Source of the DNA: Desmodesmus armatus
Taxonomy: Eukaryota; Chlorophyta; Chlorophyceae; Sphaeropleales; Scenedesmaceae
DNA length: 64,000 nt
NCBI GenBank assembly: GCA_007449985.2
Contig: VIIQ02000270.1
Coordinates: forward strand, 55,260-119,259
Direction of reading: 5' to 3'
The stretch's first letter is position 1, and every line of letters starts with the position of its first letter. Below are positions 33,977 through 46,387 of the stretch, piece after piece. Below the pieces are notes generated by a model. It was not told the origin of the DNA, ran no database searches, and saw only the letters and a list, made by a program, of their open reading frames with translations. Position numbers and translations under genes: made by a program.

Positions 33977-34990
33977 CTACTGCTTGGCCGCCTTGCCGTC
34001 AGGGTGCTGTGTGCGCATTGAGCGAGCACGCTGACGACAGTCGGCGGTCCAGTGCCCTTGGCGGTGATGCCAGCTGCAGTAGGGCACTTTGCCGCTGGTA
34101 GGGGGTTGCTGAGGGTTGCGCTGTGGGGCACGCTGCAGCGACCCAAGCTCCATGGGGGCGGGGTGGCTGCTGCTGCCACTGGGCCTGCTGCCAAATGCTG
34201 GGTTGCGGTAACCGCCACCGCCACCGCTGCTGCTGCCGCCAAAGCTGCCGAAGGGGTTGAGCGCTGCCAGCCCACCGCTAAACAGCATGGTGTCGGCTGC
34301 CATAGCCAGGCTGACGGCTGCGTCCAAGGACTGCGGCTGGTGGAGGGCCACCTGCACTCTCACTGCGGGCTTGAGGCCGCGCACAAAGAAGTGAATGCGG
34401 GTGCCCTCATCCATCGCCGGCAGCTGCAGCATGAGGGCGGTGTACTGCGAAGCATACTCTGCAACACTGCGGGTTTGCAGGAGCCTATCCAACCGGGAGC
34501 GTGCAAGCTCATGGGTGTCGTAGGGTGCAAAGCGCTGCATAAAGGCTTGCTTCATCTGCTGCCAACTGGTGAAGGGTGCTGCTCTACCTGCTGACACCTC
34601 CTGCTGGTGAATGACATACCAATCAAGGGCAGCATCCCTCAAGAAGGTTGCTGCAAGCTGGCAAGCTGCAGGGCTGTTGAGATTCACACCCTTCTGCGCA
34701 ACGTACACCTCGAACGCCTCGGAGAAGTGCTCCGGTGTGGGTTTCTTACCGTCCGTCTCAGGAGGCTTAGGTGTACGCACCGATGCCATCACGTGCTGCT
34801 GTTGCAGTTGCTGTTCCAGCTGCACACGCGACTGCCGCTCCAGCGCAAGCTGTTGCATCAGCTGTTGAAGCTGCTCCGACTGCTGCGACAGCTGCGCCTG
34901 GAACTGTTCGAACTCCATACGATGATTGTAAGGCGAGTGGGAAGCTGATGGGCTAAATTGGGCAACGAAGACCGAGGTCTCCGCTACCAC
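33977..34990 (-). CDS. gag: Ty3 gag with variant zinc knuckle
   Basis: The likely start is ATG 34918 (MEFEQFQAQLSQQSEQLQQL), with an upstream frame to 34990. A glutamine-rich coiled coil is followed by the Ty3-type capsid region (FLRDAALDWYVIHQQEV ... FMQRFAPYDTHELARSRLD ... YTALMLQLPAMDEGTRIHFF). A zinc knuckle near the end reads CSWHHRQGHWTADC, CX2HX4HX4C, with His in place of the usual second Cys. It stops at TAG 33977-33979. Gag packages element RNA into virus-like particles. Confidence 0.85.
   Translation of the reverse strand: MVAETSVFVAQFSPSASHSPYNHRMEFEQFQAQLSQQSEQLQQLMQQLALERQSRVQLEQQLQQQHVMASVRTPKPPETDGKKPTPEHFSEAFEVYVAQKGVNLNSPAACQLAATFLRDAALDWYVIHQQEVSAGRAAPFTSWQQMKQAFMQRFAPYDTHELARSRLDRLLQTRSVAEYASQYTALMLQLPAMDEGTRIHFFVRGLKPAVRVQVALHQPQSLDAAVSLAMAADTMLFSGGLAALNPFGSFGGSSSGGGGGYRNPAFGSRPSGSSSHPAPMELGSLQRAPQRNPQQPPTSGKVPYCSWHHRQGHWTADCRQRARSMRTQHPDGKAAKQ
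34976..34989 (-). other. Primer-binding site
   Basis: Two bases after the 5' LTR the minus strand reads TGGTAGCGGAGACC. TGG is the complement of a tRNA CCA end and the rest would pair with an initiator-Met-type acceptor (AGCGGAG), the usual Ty3/chromovirus primer. The tRNA assignment is an inference. Confidence 0.65.
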
Positions 34991-34991
34991 T

Positions 34992-37008
<2,017 letters not shown>

Positions 37009-37196
37009 TCACCCTGGCATGACTGCATGACTCCGTGATATCAGTGAATGGCTGGCATGAGCTCATGAGCTTCATAGCTACAGGTGTAACTTTGATTTGA
37101 TTTGATTTGACTGCACCATTGCGATCCACCAGCCCAAGCTGAGGCCACCGCCCAACTCCGTTAACGGAAACAACGTTGTGTGTTTGTGTTGTGCAG

Positions 37197-38043
37197 TGCC
37201 TTGCAGGGAGTCGCCCACCATTGGCAACGGCATCTTCTCCTGCAGCGTCACCCCCACTGGGCAGACGTGTGTTGGGGCATGCGATAATCAGTATGCATAT
37301 CATGATGCAGATGGCTATGTTGGCCCACCAGTGGCAACATGCTGGAATGGCAACTTTGTCGTCAGCGCTAGCTGCCTGCTGTCAGGTGGGTTCATGGCAG
37401 CTGGTGTGGCAGACTTGCAGACAGCAGTGCACGGCAATGATTGGCACAAGAGCTTTTGCAGCTGCAGTAATTGGCCTCCTCGACTTCCTCGTGTGGTTGG
37501 GGCTTGCTTTGATGACTACCAAAGGCCCTTGCTTCGCATCGCTTTGGGACACAGTTCGACCTGCAAGGAGCATGCAGCAACAACCTGGCATGTGTTGCCC
37601 CTGCCGCTGCTGCTACAGGGCCCATCATGGTGCCCAGCACTCTGTGTGTCGGTGGCAGCAGCAGCTCCCTGTGCCTGCAGGTGGGTGGCAGCAATGACTT
37701 AAGCATGCCCCTTATCCTGGCAGACTGCACAGGTTCCAGGAGCCAGCCAGGCATACAGGCCTTTGTGTCCGGTGTGGACCCCAACCCCCAGCGCATTCAG
37801 ACAGCTGGCAGCTCTGGCAGGACCCTCTGCTTGGATGTGGCTGGCCAGGACGTAATCCTGTGGATATGCCATGGCGACAACAACCAGAAATGGACCCAGG
37901 ATGCTTTGGGCAGGTGGAGCCCAGTGCATGCTCCTGGCATGTGTCTTGACACTGTCGGCAGCAGCATGAGCACTGGCAGTGTGTTTGTTATCAACACGTG
38001 CTCCGATGCAATGTCCCAGATTCTCATGCCTTTTGCGGTTTGA
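37197..38043 (+). CDS. Modular surface protein, second sushi and ricin-B lectin (exons 18-19)
   Basis: Exon 18 (37197-37385, phase 1 both ends) codes a sushi/CCP module (CRESPTIGNGIFSC ... CVGACDNQYAYHD ... VATCWNGNFVVSASC). Exon 19 (37619-38043) codes the C-terminus: LCVGGSSSSLCLQVGG, IQTAGSSGRTLCLDVAGQD, ILWICHGDNNQKWTQDALG, MCLDTVGSSMSTGSVFVINT, ending FAV and TGA at 38041-38043. The repeated C-L-D and QKW (QxW) motifs indicate a ricin-B-type beta-trefoil lectin, which binds galactose-like sugars. It is the end of the gene beginning at or before 12483. Confidence 0.75.
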
Positions 38044-38605
38044 CCGCAACTAGGTGGCCATTGGGTGTGCTGTGTGGTTTGACGCGTCAGCGCTGGATGG
38101 AGTGTGTGTTGGCACATGAGTTGCAACTAGCGATGTGTGTGTGGACACAAGGAGTGCACCCAGCCTGATAGATGGCTTGCAAGGCATACAGCCATGCAAG
38201 GCATACAGATGTGTGTGTTGTGGGGGGCGGGGGCGGGGGGGGGGGGGCAGGTATTGCATGAGGGTGATTGTGGTTTCGAACAGACGGGCCCTCCGAGGGC
38301 CTAACATCCCCCTTAGCCTGCAGTGCTCTTGCTCTTGGTTTGCTCTTGGTTTTGCTGTTGCTCTTGCTCCTTGCGGCCTCATGTATGCACGAGGACCGAT
38401 GATACTATACTAACCTTCCTTGCAGCGGACACCTGCATCATGTCACACTGTGAACGGTTCCATCTTGAGCCATGGGACCTGTAGCGTTTTCCAGCCCCTA
38501 CCACCTTGTTTCCAGCTTCCTTTCAGTTGTCCTAGTGCAGAGCATGACCTTCCGCGTGCAGTTGTGCAGCATTGAATTATGAAGTGCACACTGCAGCCTG
38601 TGATT

Positions 38606-38745
38606 GAGCATGTGAGCAGCACTGTGCAGTGCAGCACTGTGAGTATAGCACTATGTGAGTATAGCACTGAGCAGTGCAGCAATGTGAGTATTGCACTATG
38701 TGAGTAAAGCACTGTGCAGTGCAGCAATGTGAGCAGCACTCCGCA
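38606..38745. repeat. Tandem repeat of GAGCAGCACTGTGCAGTGCAG type
   Basis: Interleaved copies of CAGTGCAGCA(A/C)TGTGAG and TATAGCACTATGTGAG repeat every 20-50 bases. No coding sense is seen. Confidence 0.7.
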
Positions 38746-39844
38746 TGGAGTGGTGAGGGGTACCCCTGCACGGGCACCGGCACAGGGCACATCATCATGA
38801 TGTGCAGGGGGGGGAACACTGGGACAGCAGCCACACGGCTTCTTCGATGTTGAACTCAACCAAGTTGCACACTGCAGTTTTTTACCAGCACAGCCTTGAG
38901 CAGGCCCTGCTATGAATGCTGCCGGTGCCAGTGCTGTGTTGGGTTGCTGTTGTCAAAGGTCTGTTTGTTTTTTGTTTGAGCCGCCGTTTGAGCCGCCGTT
39001 TGAGCCCTGAGGGCTTTGCACAGATGCTGATTTGCTTGCTGGCATGTGTTACAGCGAGGGTTACATCTGATGGGTTTCATACTATCTGCTGGGTTTCATA
39101 CTATCTGATGGGTTTCATACTATCATCACACGTTGGTTTGATGCCGTTGAGACTGTATGGGGGAGTATGTTCATGGACATTACATGTGTGTCCTCCTGCT
39201 GCCCTGAGCTCCTGGGGCTGTGCATGGCACACCTTGTTGCCTACTACTACATGTGTGCAAGAACTTGCTGACATCAGCCTTTCAGGCACCTTTTATATTA
39301 CATATATTCACTTTTACACTATTCATATATTATATTATTAATAGATAATTACTTTTTTGTGGGCTTGCTTGATCCCTCGACTGGACTTGCCGCCAGGCCG
39401 GGATCACCCTCGGGGGGGGGGGGGGGGGTCTTTACTACTATCACCACTGGGCTGATGACTGGATATGCACACAGCAGCAGCGGCAGCAATGGTGTTGTGG
39501 TCTGTGGTACAGCTTGATGAGATGCAGGCTCTGCTGTCTGCTCCGTGTGTGTTAGCTTGCTGGTGTCTGGTGATGATCGGGCAGTACTGATTTGGCATGC
39601 GCCAAGCAGAGCCGGCACTGGGCGAAAGGAGGGTCAGAGGCTGCTGTTGGCAAAGCAAGCCTTGAGCGGACAGTTGGTCACACTGGTGTGACCAACTGCT
39701 CCTGCTGGTCAGCAAGAAGGTGCCCCTGGGGGATGGTGGATGGTAGCCTGTTGGGGAGAGGCATCTGCAGATTGCCAGAGGGCATGCACTGCTCCGACAC
39801 GAGCAGCAGCTGCACTGACCCATTCCTGCTGAGTGAGCAGTAAT

Positions 39845-40095
39845 CCTCACAGGAAGGTTATGCTGTGTACAAGGCTATACAACGGATCCTTGGCTTGGTA
39901 TTCTGTTACAATACCAACTACCTAATCCGAACAAAGATTACTTATAATATACATACTATGATTTTTTATTATGGAATTTATCCAATAGGTCTTCCAATAT
40001 GAGGGCTATTCGCCCCCTTCAACCTGCTCAGGCTTAGGTCGCTTGTCTTCGGGTTCTTTAAGAACAAGCCTTTGTAGAATTAGTTTGATGGTTTA
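39845..40095. other. AT-rich island, possible organellar or foreign DNA
   Basis: Base composition drops sharply (for example TTACTTATAATATACATACTA), unlike its GC-rich neighbours. An inserted fragment of plastid or mitochondrial DNA is one explanation; no organellar gene was identified. Confidence 0.35.
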
Positions 40096-41221
40096 CTAAT
40101 CATGTTGAGTCAACAGGGACTCTGGGTGATGTGAGATCATGCCAGAACTGCTGCGTGGCAGTGCTATTACTGGTGGTCAAGTGCTTTGGAGTCGTATGCA
40201 ATGAAGTTGGTGCTGCGATGCAGAGGTCAAGGGTCACTGGCAGGGTTTGCCGCGTGCTGTGCTGATTCCTTTGTGCCGCTGTGGTGCTCTGTGTGTCGCA
40301 CTTGGCTTTGACAGTGCTTGGAGTAAACTTCTGGCAGTGTTTCACGAGCACTCGCTCGTTTGAGCCTCAATGGGAGTCTGTAGCGCGAGGATTGTTACCG
40401 AGTTTTGGACGACGCACACCACTCTTGGGCGGCACATCCTTTCCAAGTGCATGACACTGTCAGCACATTGACCTGAACCTGGCCCTTCACAGTGTGTTGT
40501 ACACACATGCGGGCTCAAACCTGACACACCTGCTGCAATTGCCATGGCTTGCTGCCACAACTGCTACCACAGGACTTCTCCAACTGCTCCAACTGCTTCA
40601 ACTGCTCCAACCACTGCAACCCTCACAACCTTACTGTGGGGCTCAGGCTGATCCGACTCTGCTAGGAATGATACAGCATTGCATGCATTTCTACACCAAG
40701 CTGTGTCAGGCCTAGGCCTTTCCCCCCAACCAAACAAGCCTGAGACCCACCAAAAGAGAAACCACACCAACCTCAAAGCTGCACCAGCCAAGCCACACTG
40801 GCAACTGCACAAGACAGCCACACACAAACACACAAATCCGTCACAGCACAACGGGCGCAGGCAGGGACAAAGGGACAGGGCTGCAAACTGTGGCGGTAAC
40901 ACACGCAAAACAAGAGAAAGACAACAAGCACCCGTAGTAGGGTACAGCTAGAACCCTGCTGACACCATACCTACGCTGTGCAGTGACCCTGCACTACAAG
41001 TCCCATTCAGAGCGCATAGGTGCAGCAACCAGCCTCAGCAGCGACCTGTGGTCGAACCGGGTGCCTGAACTTCACCAATACATTCATACAGCGCATCAAC
41101 ACTTAGCAAAGGACTACAAGTGAGTATCTGCTACTCTCAGAGCAGCCAGCTGGCTGCAAAGCATCATTGCTGCAAGCGTTAGGCAGCAAACCACAAGTGT
41201 ACACCCCTAGCAGCAATCTGA

Positions 41222-41575
41222 GCAGGTCAGTGTTCTACTGCGTCAGCACGGCTTCAATGATGATCAAGGACATCATCAAGACACCAAGGCTGGCACATGC
41301 AGGGCAATGCGAAGAGTCCCTGCCACCACACAGGGACCCCAAGCTGGCTGGCAGTGGTCATGGCATATGCTGAAGCCATGGGCAGGCTGAAGCAGCTGCG
41401 CTGTGCCACAGTGCACGTGCGTGCACAAAGTACGCTGTGCACATGCATGCACAGAGAACTGTGGCTGAAACCAAGCAGGGACAACATGCAATGCCATAGC
41501 TATTGCCTTCAACACACATTGTGGACTCACAGCGCATGCACACATCACATCACACCATATGCAATGCGGCCACCA
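41222..41575. repeat. Dispersed repeat, copy 2 (partner at 5418-5790)
   Basis: Same orientation and block order as 5418-5790, with scattered substitutions and small indels. It lies just downstream of the ICT1-like stop codon. Confidence 0.75.
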
Positions 41576-41613
41576 AAAGACAGCATATGTCAACGTGTCA
41601 GGGTAAGTCAACC

Positions 41614-43759
41614 TCAGTCAAAGTCCCTGCGGCGCCGTTCGGTCTTCTTTTTCGCATCCTTCTTCTTGCCGTCCAGCCGCCGCTCGTTGCCAGCCTTGAT
41701 GCTGCACAGGGAGCACAACAGACAACCAGGAAGGTCAGCAAGTTGTTTTTTTGTATCAAGACAGAAAGAAGCACGATACGGATACACCCCCATCGTAACC
41801 TCTATAACGCCATAGGATTTCCCCCATTGGCCTTGCATGCGTTAGCAGGTGACCCAAAGCAGCCTGTCTTGTGCTGGGGGATTTCTGTGGCTGTTGCAGG
41901 CCCACATACAACAATACACTGTGTCCTGCATGACGCGAGATGCAATGTCCCACAAGGCCCACATTGTAAAGTTAGACCACAGCACAGTGCAACAAACCAT
42001 GCTGCAAAACAGCAGCAGCCAGCTTGTGCACATCCATGTGTGCTGATATGAACTTTGCGGGCACTATCCAATACACTGAGTCACTCAGACACCAGCGGTT
42101 CACTCACGCAGCCTTGACGCGCTTGACTGTCTCTGGGTCTATCTCCTTGGGAGTGACTGCCTCCACTGCTACATCAATCATGGACTGGAGTTTCGCCAGG
42201 CAGTCGTCCAGGTTCTGACTGCAGGTATCAACAGCACAGCACAGCACGTCACAGCATGGCATGGCATGGCACAGCCGAACCACTGGTCATGCTCTGGCAG
42301 GCATGACAGACATTCAGCCTGGCAACAGTTTGCTACAAGCTGCACCACATGCAACATGCTGTACAAGCTGGTGTCTCACAGCCCCCGCAGCCGATTTGTG
42401 TGCCCAGTGGTGCAAGGATCGAAAGCTGTAACAAAGTGCTGCATCAGCTGAGAGCTCGATCCAGTCACTGCAAATGTCTGGGTCCCACCTTTGCGTCCTA
42501 TGCCGCGTTGAGGTCATCACCAGCATACCCTCCTTGGTGAAGCGGTTCTTCTCCTGTACAGCACAGCGTGACGCACATCAGCAACAAGACCTCACCACCA
42601 TACTCAACCATGCAGTGCTGTGCAGTGTTGATACCGTCCAACCTCAAGGCATGAGCAGCACAGTGGCATGTGTGCCATGTCATGCCCCGCACATTCAGCA
42701 TTTCCTGTATGTCTTGTGCTGTCCTAGCCCTGGCCCCTGTCTGCTGTTGCTTCACTCACCGGCCCCCGCCGCATGGCCTCCTTGACTTCTTCAGGAACCC
42801 AGCCAGCCTTGTCCAAGTCAAACCGCATGTCAACTTTGGTGTTCACCTGCACAAACATACACTTGCATCCCCCACCCTTGTTGAGGGGTCTCAAGTTGGG
42901 GTCGCACCTACCAGCTGACCTGTCACAGCTGACTGCTGTCCTTGCTCGATGATTTGCTGGTTTGGCAAAAAAATGCAGAACCCCTCGTTTCAGGCACACC
43001 GCAGGACCCCCACCTTGTTGACATTTTGGCCACCAGCACCTCCTGAGCGTGCAAAGGTGTACTCCACATCATCTGCAGGCGGTCAACATAAGCATTGCAC
43101 ATAAGCATCAGCATCTCAGCAGCAGTTGCACGCTGCCGATTGTGCACACACCAGCTGGGCGTACCCCACATGCCGCTGCCGCTGTCTGTGTGTCAGTGTG
43201 GCCCCACCCCTGGTTGGTTTGACAGCTCCGCTGTCAAGACGCTGGCAGGAGGGCATTCCTTACCGGTTGGGCATTGCTAGAGACATGTGGCACATACGAT
43301 GTATAATAAATCATTATGTATTCCGGCGGGAGCCTTGACACCAGGTGAGCACAGCAACGGCCACCTTGTCAACCTCACAGTGAGGCCGTGCATATGCATG
43401 CATGCACATTCCTCACCCTTATTTAGAGGTCTCAAGTTATACTTGAGTTTGCGTGGACCTGAAGTGGTGTCTGACGTGCTGCTGCTGGTGCTTGCCGCTG
43501 AATTGCTGTAACAGCGCAGGCACAGCCCTCGCTGTGTCGCTGCCGCCACTGCCGCTGCAGCTGGCGCCCGCCCAACTGCTGGTTGTGCTGCTGCAGCTGC
43601 TTGCTGTATCTGCGAAGTTGTTTGTGGTACGGGTGCTTGATGGCATCTCCATGTGCTGGGCTGCAGGATTCTATGTGTGTGCAGACCGAGGTTGGGTAAT
43701 AGGCACCCTGCCGCAGGGGTGCGGGGGTGGGCTGCCAGCATAGCACGCCTCAACAACAT
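41614..43759 (-). CDS. ICT1/MRPL58-type peptidyl-tRNA hydrolase (mitochondrial release factor family)
   Basis: Six exons on the minus strand: 43759-43459, 43072-43014, 42846-42760, 42553-42489, 42218-42108, 41701-41614. They join in frame to 236 residues. The N-terminus MLLRRAMLAAHPRTPAAG is Arg-rich and acid-free, as in a mitochondrial presequence. The catalytic GGQ motif sits in SGGAGGQNVNK and is followed by VNTKVDMRFDLDKAGW. Then come EKNRFTKEGMLVMTSTRHRTQ, SQNLDDCLAKLQSMI and a Lys/Arg-rich tail (DGKKKDAKKKTERRRRDFD). This order is that of ICT1 family proteins, which hydrolyse peptidyl-tRNA on stalled ribosomes; the basic tail enters the empty mRNA channel. The exon 1 donor (GTCCAC) is weaker than the others; GTATAA at 43442 is an alternative but would change phase. 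Confidence 0.88.
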
Positions 43760-44120
43760 ACAGGGCCCCCACAAAGGATGAATTAAGTAACTCCCAGTAA
43801 AACAATTAGGAACTTGATTCAATATGACAACAGACTCTTTCAACGGTGACAGCCTGGCAATGATCTGATGTTGGTCTGGGCAATTGCATGTGGGCAGAGG
43901 AGCACTGCCAAATAACGCTGCCCTTTTGTTTGATTCAAACGTCATACACAGCCAAAATTGGGCTTGTGAGGCAAACTTTTCACAACTGTTGTGTGTCTCT
44001 CTGTCTCCCTACCATCCCCTCGCGCGCAGAACAGGCTAAAACTCTCTAGCATACACATCATATTGTCCTTTCAAGCGTACAACCACCTCCTCAGCCCACA
44101 ACACTCTCGAAATCTCCAAA
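43760..44120. promoter_or_regulatory. Shared promoter region of a divergent gene pair
   Basis: 361 bp separate the start codons of the ICT1-like gene (minus, 43759) and the methyltransferase gene (plus, 44121). The two 5' untranslated regions and both promoters must lie here unless a 5' exon is missed. No TATA box is evident. A TC-rich stretch (TGTGTCTCTCTGTCTCCC) precedes the plus-strand gene. Confidence 0.55.
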
Positions 44121-46387
44121 ATGGACGCTGCCCTGCAAGCACGCAGCATCTGCTCTGCTGCTAGCCCACGTGTGGCTCCCAGGCACCAGACTACAAAGGT
44201 TGTGCCTACGCATCTTTGCAGAGGCGTGCAGTTCAACGACCAATTCATGGGTGAGTACTGGAAAAGCAGTAGCATTGGAGCAGCAGCCTAGAGTCCTTAA
44301 TGCGTCCTCTCAACACCCATGCCGCTGTATTTGTTGTATTCTGACACGCAGAGATCCTACAGAAGAGCCTGGAGCGCGAGGAGCAGAGGGTGAGTCAGTT
44401 CACCTTTCTCCCGCCACCTGTCCAGTACCTTGTGGCCTCCGGCACCTTCCCTCATGCCTCTGTTCCTGTTTCACAGAAACGTCTGTTTGCATAACACCAT
44501 GAGCAGCTGACAAACAACAACCATGACCGCTGATGCAGGTGGCTCGCAAGATCGGCATTCCTGGCCTGTACCTCCATGAAGCAGTTGAGGATGAGTCAGT
44601 GGAGGGCACAGGTAACCTCATCTGGACGTCGGGCATCCGCCTCAGCCAGCACTTAGTCAAGAACCGCGGGGACGAGCTCAAGGGTGCTCGCGTGCTGGAC
44701 TTGGGCTCAGGCACAGGTGTGTGTGTTTTGGGGGGGGGGGTGCTCAGTGACTGCCCTTGTGAAAATGCTGCCTTGCGGCTTGGCCACTCGCAACACCTGG
44801 TCCTTAGTGTCAGGAGTGTGTTGTTGCCTGTACAGCACCTGACCTGTGATGATTACACCCAAACAGTCTGTATGTCGGCAACAAGGCAGGGGTGGGGTGG
44901 TTTGCGGCTCCCCATAGCCAGAGTGCAGCAGCGTTCTTGCACCTCCAGACTCTTGCTTGTCTCCACAGCATGTTGCCTTCACGCTGTGCTGTGCTGAGCC
45001 TGTTCGTTGTCGCTGTGCTCTGTCCTGTCCTATCCTGCAGGCATTGTCGGCATCACAGCAGCATGCCTAGGTGCCCACGTGATGCTGACAGACATGCGGG
45101 ACGTGCTGCCTCAGATCTACGAGAACGTTCAGGCCAACTCTGAGCTGATTGAGGCTGCAGGAGGCAGCGCAACAGTGTCAGAGCTGGACTGGACAGAGCC
45201 TGATGACGAGGTGGGTACTGTATGAGGTCTGGATCTTGGCAGCTGGGGGATTGAGGGACACCTACTGCCTGTGGGGGTTGTGGAAGTACCACGTACAGTT
45301 GCAGATACTAGGCCGCAGATTTGGGCTGAGAGACAACTTCTCATGCTGTATGCTGTACCACATAGGAGCAGGCGTGGGGACAGTGGCGGCCTTCGCATAT
45401 CGCCCCTGGTGTCTGTCCTGCCCTCAGATGCTCCCCACCGTCCCCATGTAAAGCCACCTCCTCTGCCTGCCTGCCCTCACCCGCTGCCGCCTGTATCCTC
45501 CTGCCTGCAGGTGCTTGACCAGGACTACGAGTGGGTGTTTGGCAGTGACGTGACATACTGCGAGGAGATGCTGGCGCCCCTGGCCAAGCTGATGCGGCAG
45601 CTGGTGCTGACGGGGGAGAACAGCGTCATAAAGCTGGCGCACATGCACCGCAGCAAGGAGCTCGACAAGGCAATGAGGGAGGCATTCCACGGTGAGAAGA
45701 GGGGGCAGGAGGCAGGGCGGGATGCACCCTTGTCACATACCGCCGGAGGCAGGGGGTAAAAGACAGAAGGGACATGAGGCAGGGTGGGATCCACCCTTGT
45801 CCCATATGGCGCAACGGCCATGCAGGGTCAGGCGGGGACTACGGTAACAGCTGCGAGCTCAGCCATTGCTAGCTGCGAGCCCAGCCAGCATGGCATGGCA
45901 TCCCTGGGAGAATCGGGCAGTGGCAACAGTAGTAGAGCAACTGATACGGGAGAGAGGCAGTGGCAGGGGCGGACGTGTGCGAGCACGGCACAGCAGGGAA
46001 ACAGCAGGGACAGGGAAGGCGCGGGACCTTCCGTGCCGATTTGCGCAGCAAGGGCAGGAGCTTTAGCCGTTGTCAGCAGTCGTTGTCAGCAATTGCACAT
46101 CCACACATCCAGTGCGGTACCGCTTTGTACCAACCTCACTACGCCCTCTTTAACCGCTGACACTGTTTTCGTGTGCCGTTCCCCCACCCCCTCCCGCGTA
46201 CTGTGCGGTGGTGTCCCTCCCCTTTCCTGCAGACGAGGGCCTGCAGCTGCGCCCCGTTGATGTGCGCAGCACGGGCACCACTGTCTACGAGGACCCCCTG
46301 CATGTCGACGAGGCTATTGTGTTCTACAGGGTGGGCCTGGACCCCGCGCTCAGGGAGCTTGTGGCTGAGGGCGAGCCACAGCAGTAA
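44121..46387 (+). CDS. METTL21-type protein lysine methyltransferase
   Basis: Six exons: 44121-44250, 44352-44389, 44539-44716, 45041-45210, 45511-45691, 46233-46387. They join in frame to 283 residues. Start MDAALQARSICSAASP; end VAEGEPQQ and TAA. The Rossmann SAM-binding site is VLDLGSGTGIVGI (split by intron 3), acidic loop LTDMRDVLPQ, then SELDWTEPDDE. The characteristic motif after beta-4 is VFGSDVTYCEE, and IWTSGIRLSQHL lies upstream. These are hallmarks of the METTL21/VCP-KMT class, which methylate lysines of chaperones or translation factors. The substrate cannot be told from sequence. Intron 3 begins with a GT run and a G10 tract. It is divergent from the ICT1-like gene. Confidence 0.9.

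Larger units (their letters stand above)
38044..41613. other. Repeat-rich region between the lectin gene and the ICT1-like gene
   Basis: No gene is supported. It contains a G-rich tract (38221-38248), a tandem repeat block (38606-38745), a three-copy GGGTTTCATACTATCTG repeat (39068-39128), an LTR-start-like motif (39159-39182), an AT-rich stretch (39286-39357), a poly-G run (39414-39428), an AT-rich island (39845-40095), a CAACTGCTC decamer repeat (40571-40625) and a dispersed repeat (41222-41575). Confidence 0.55.
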
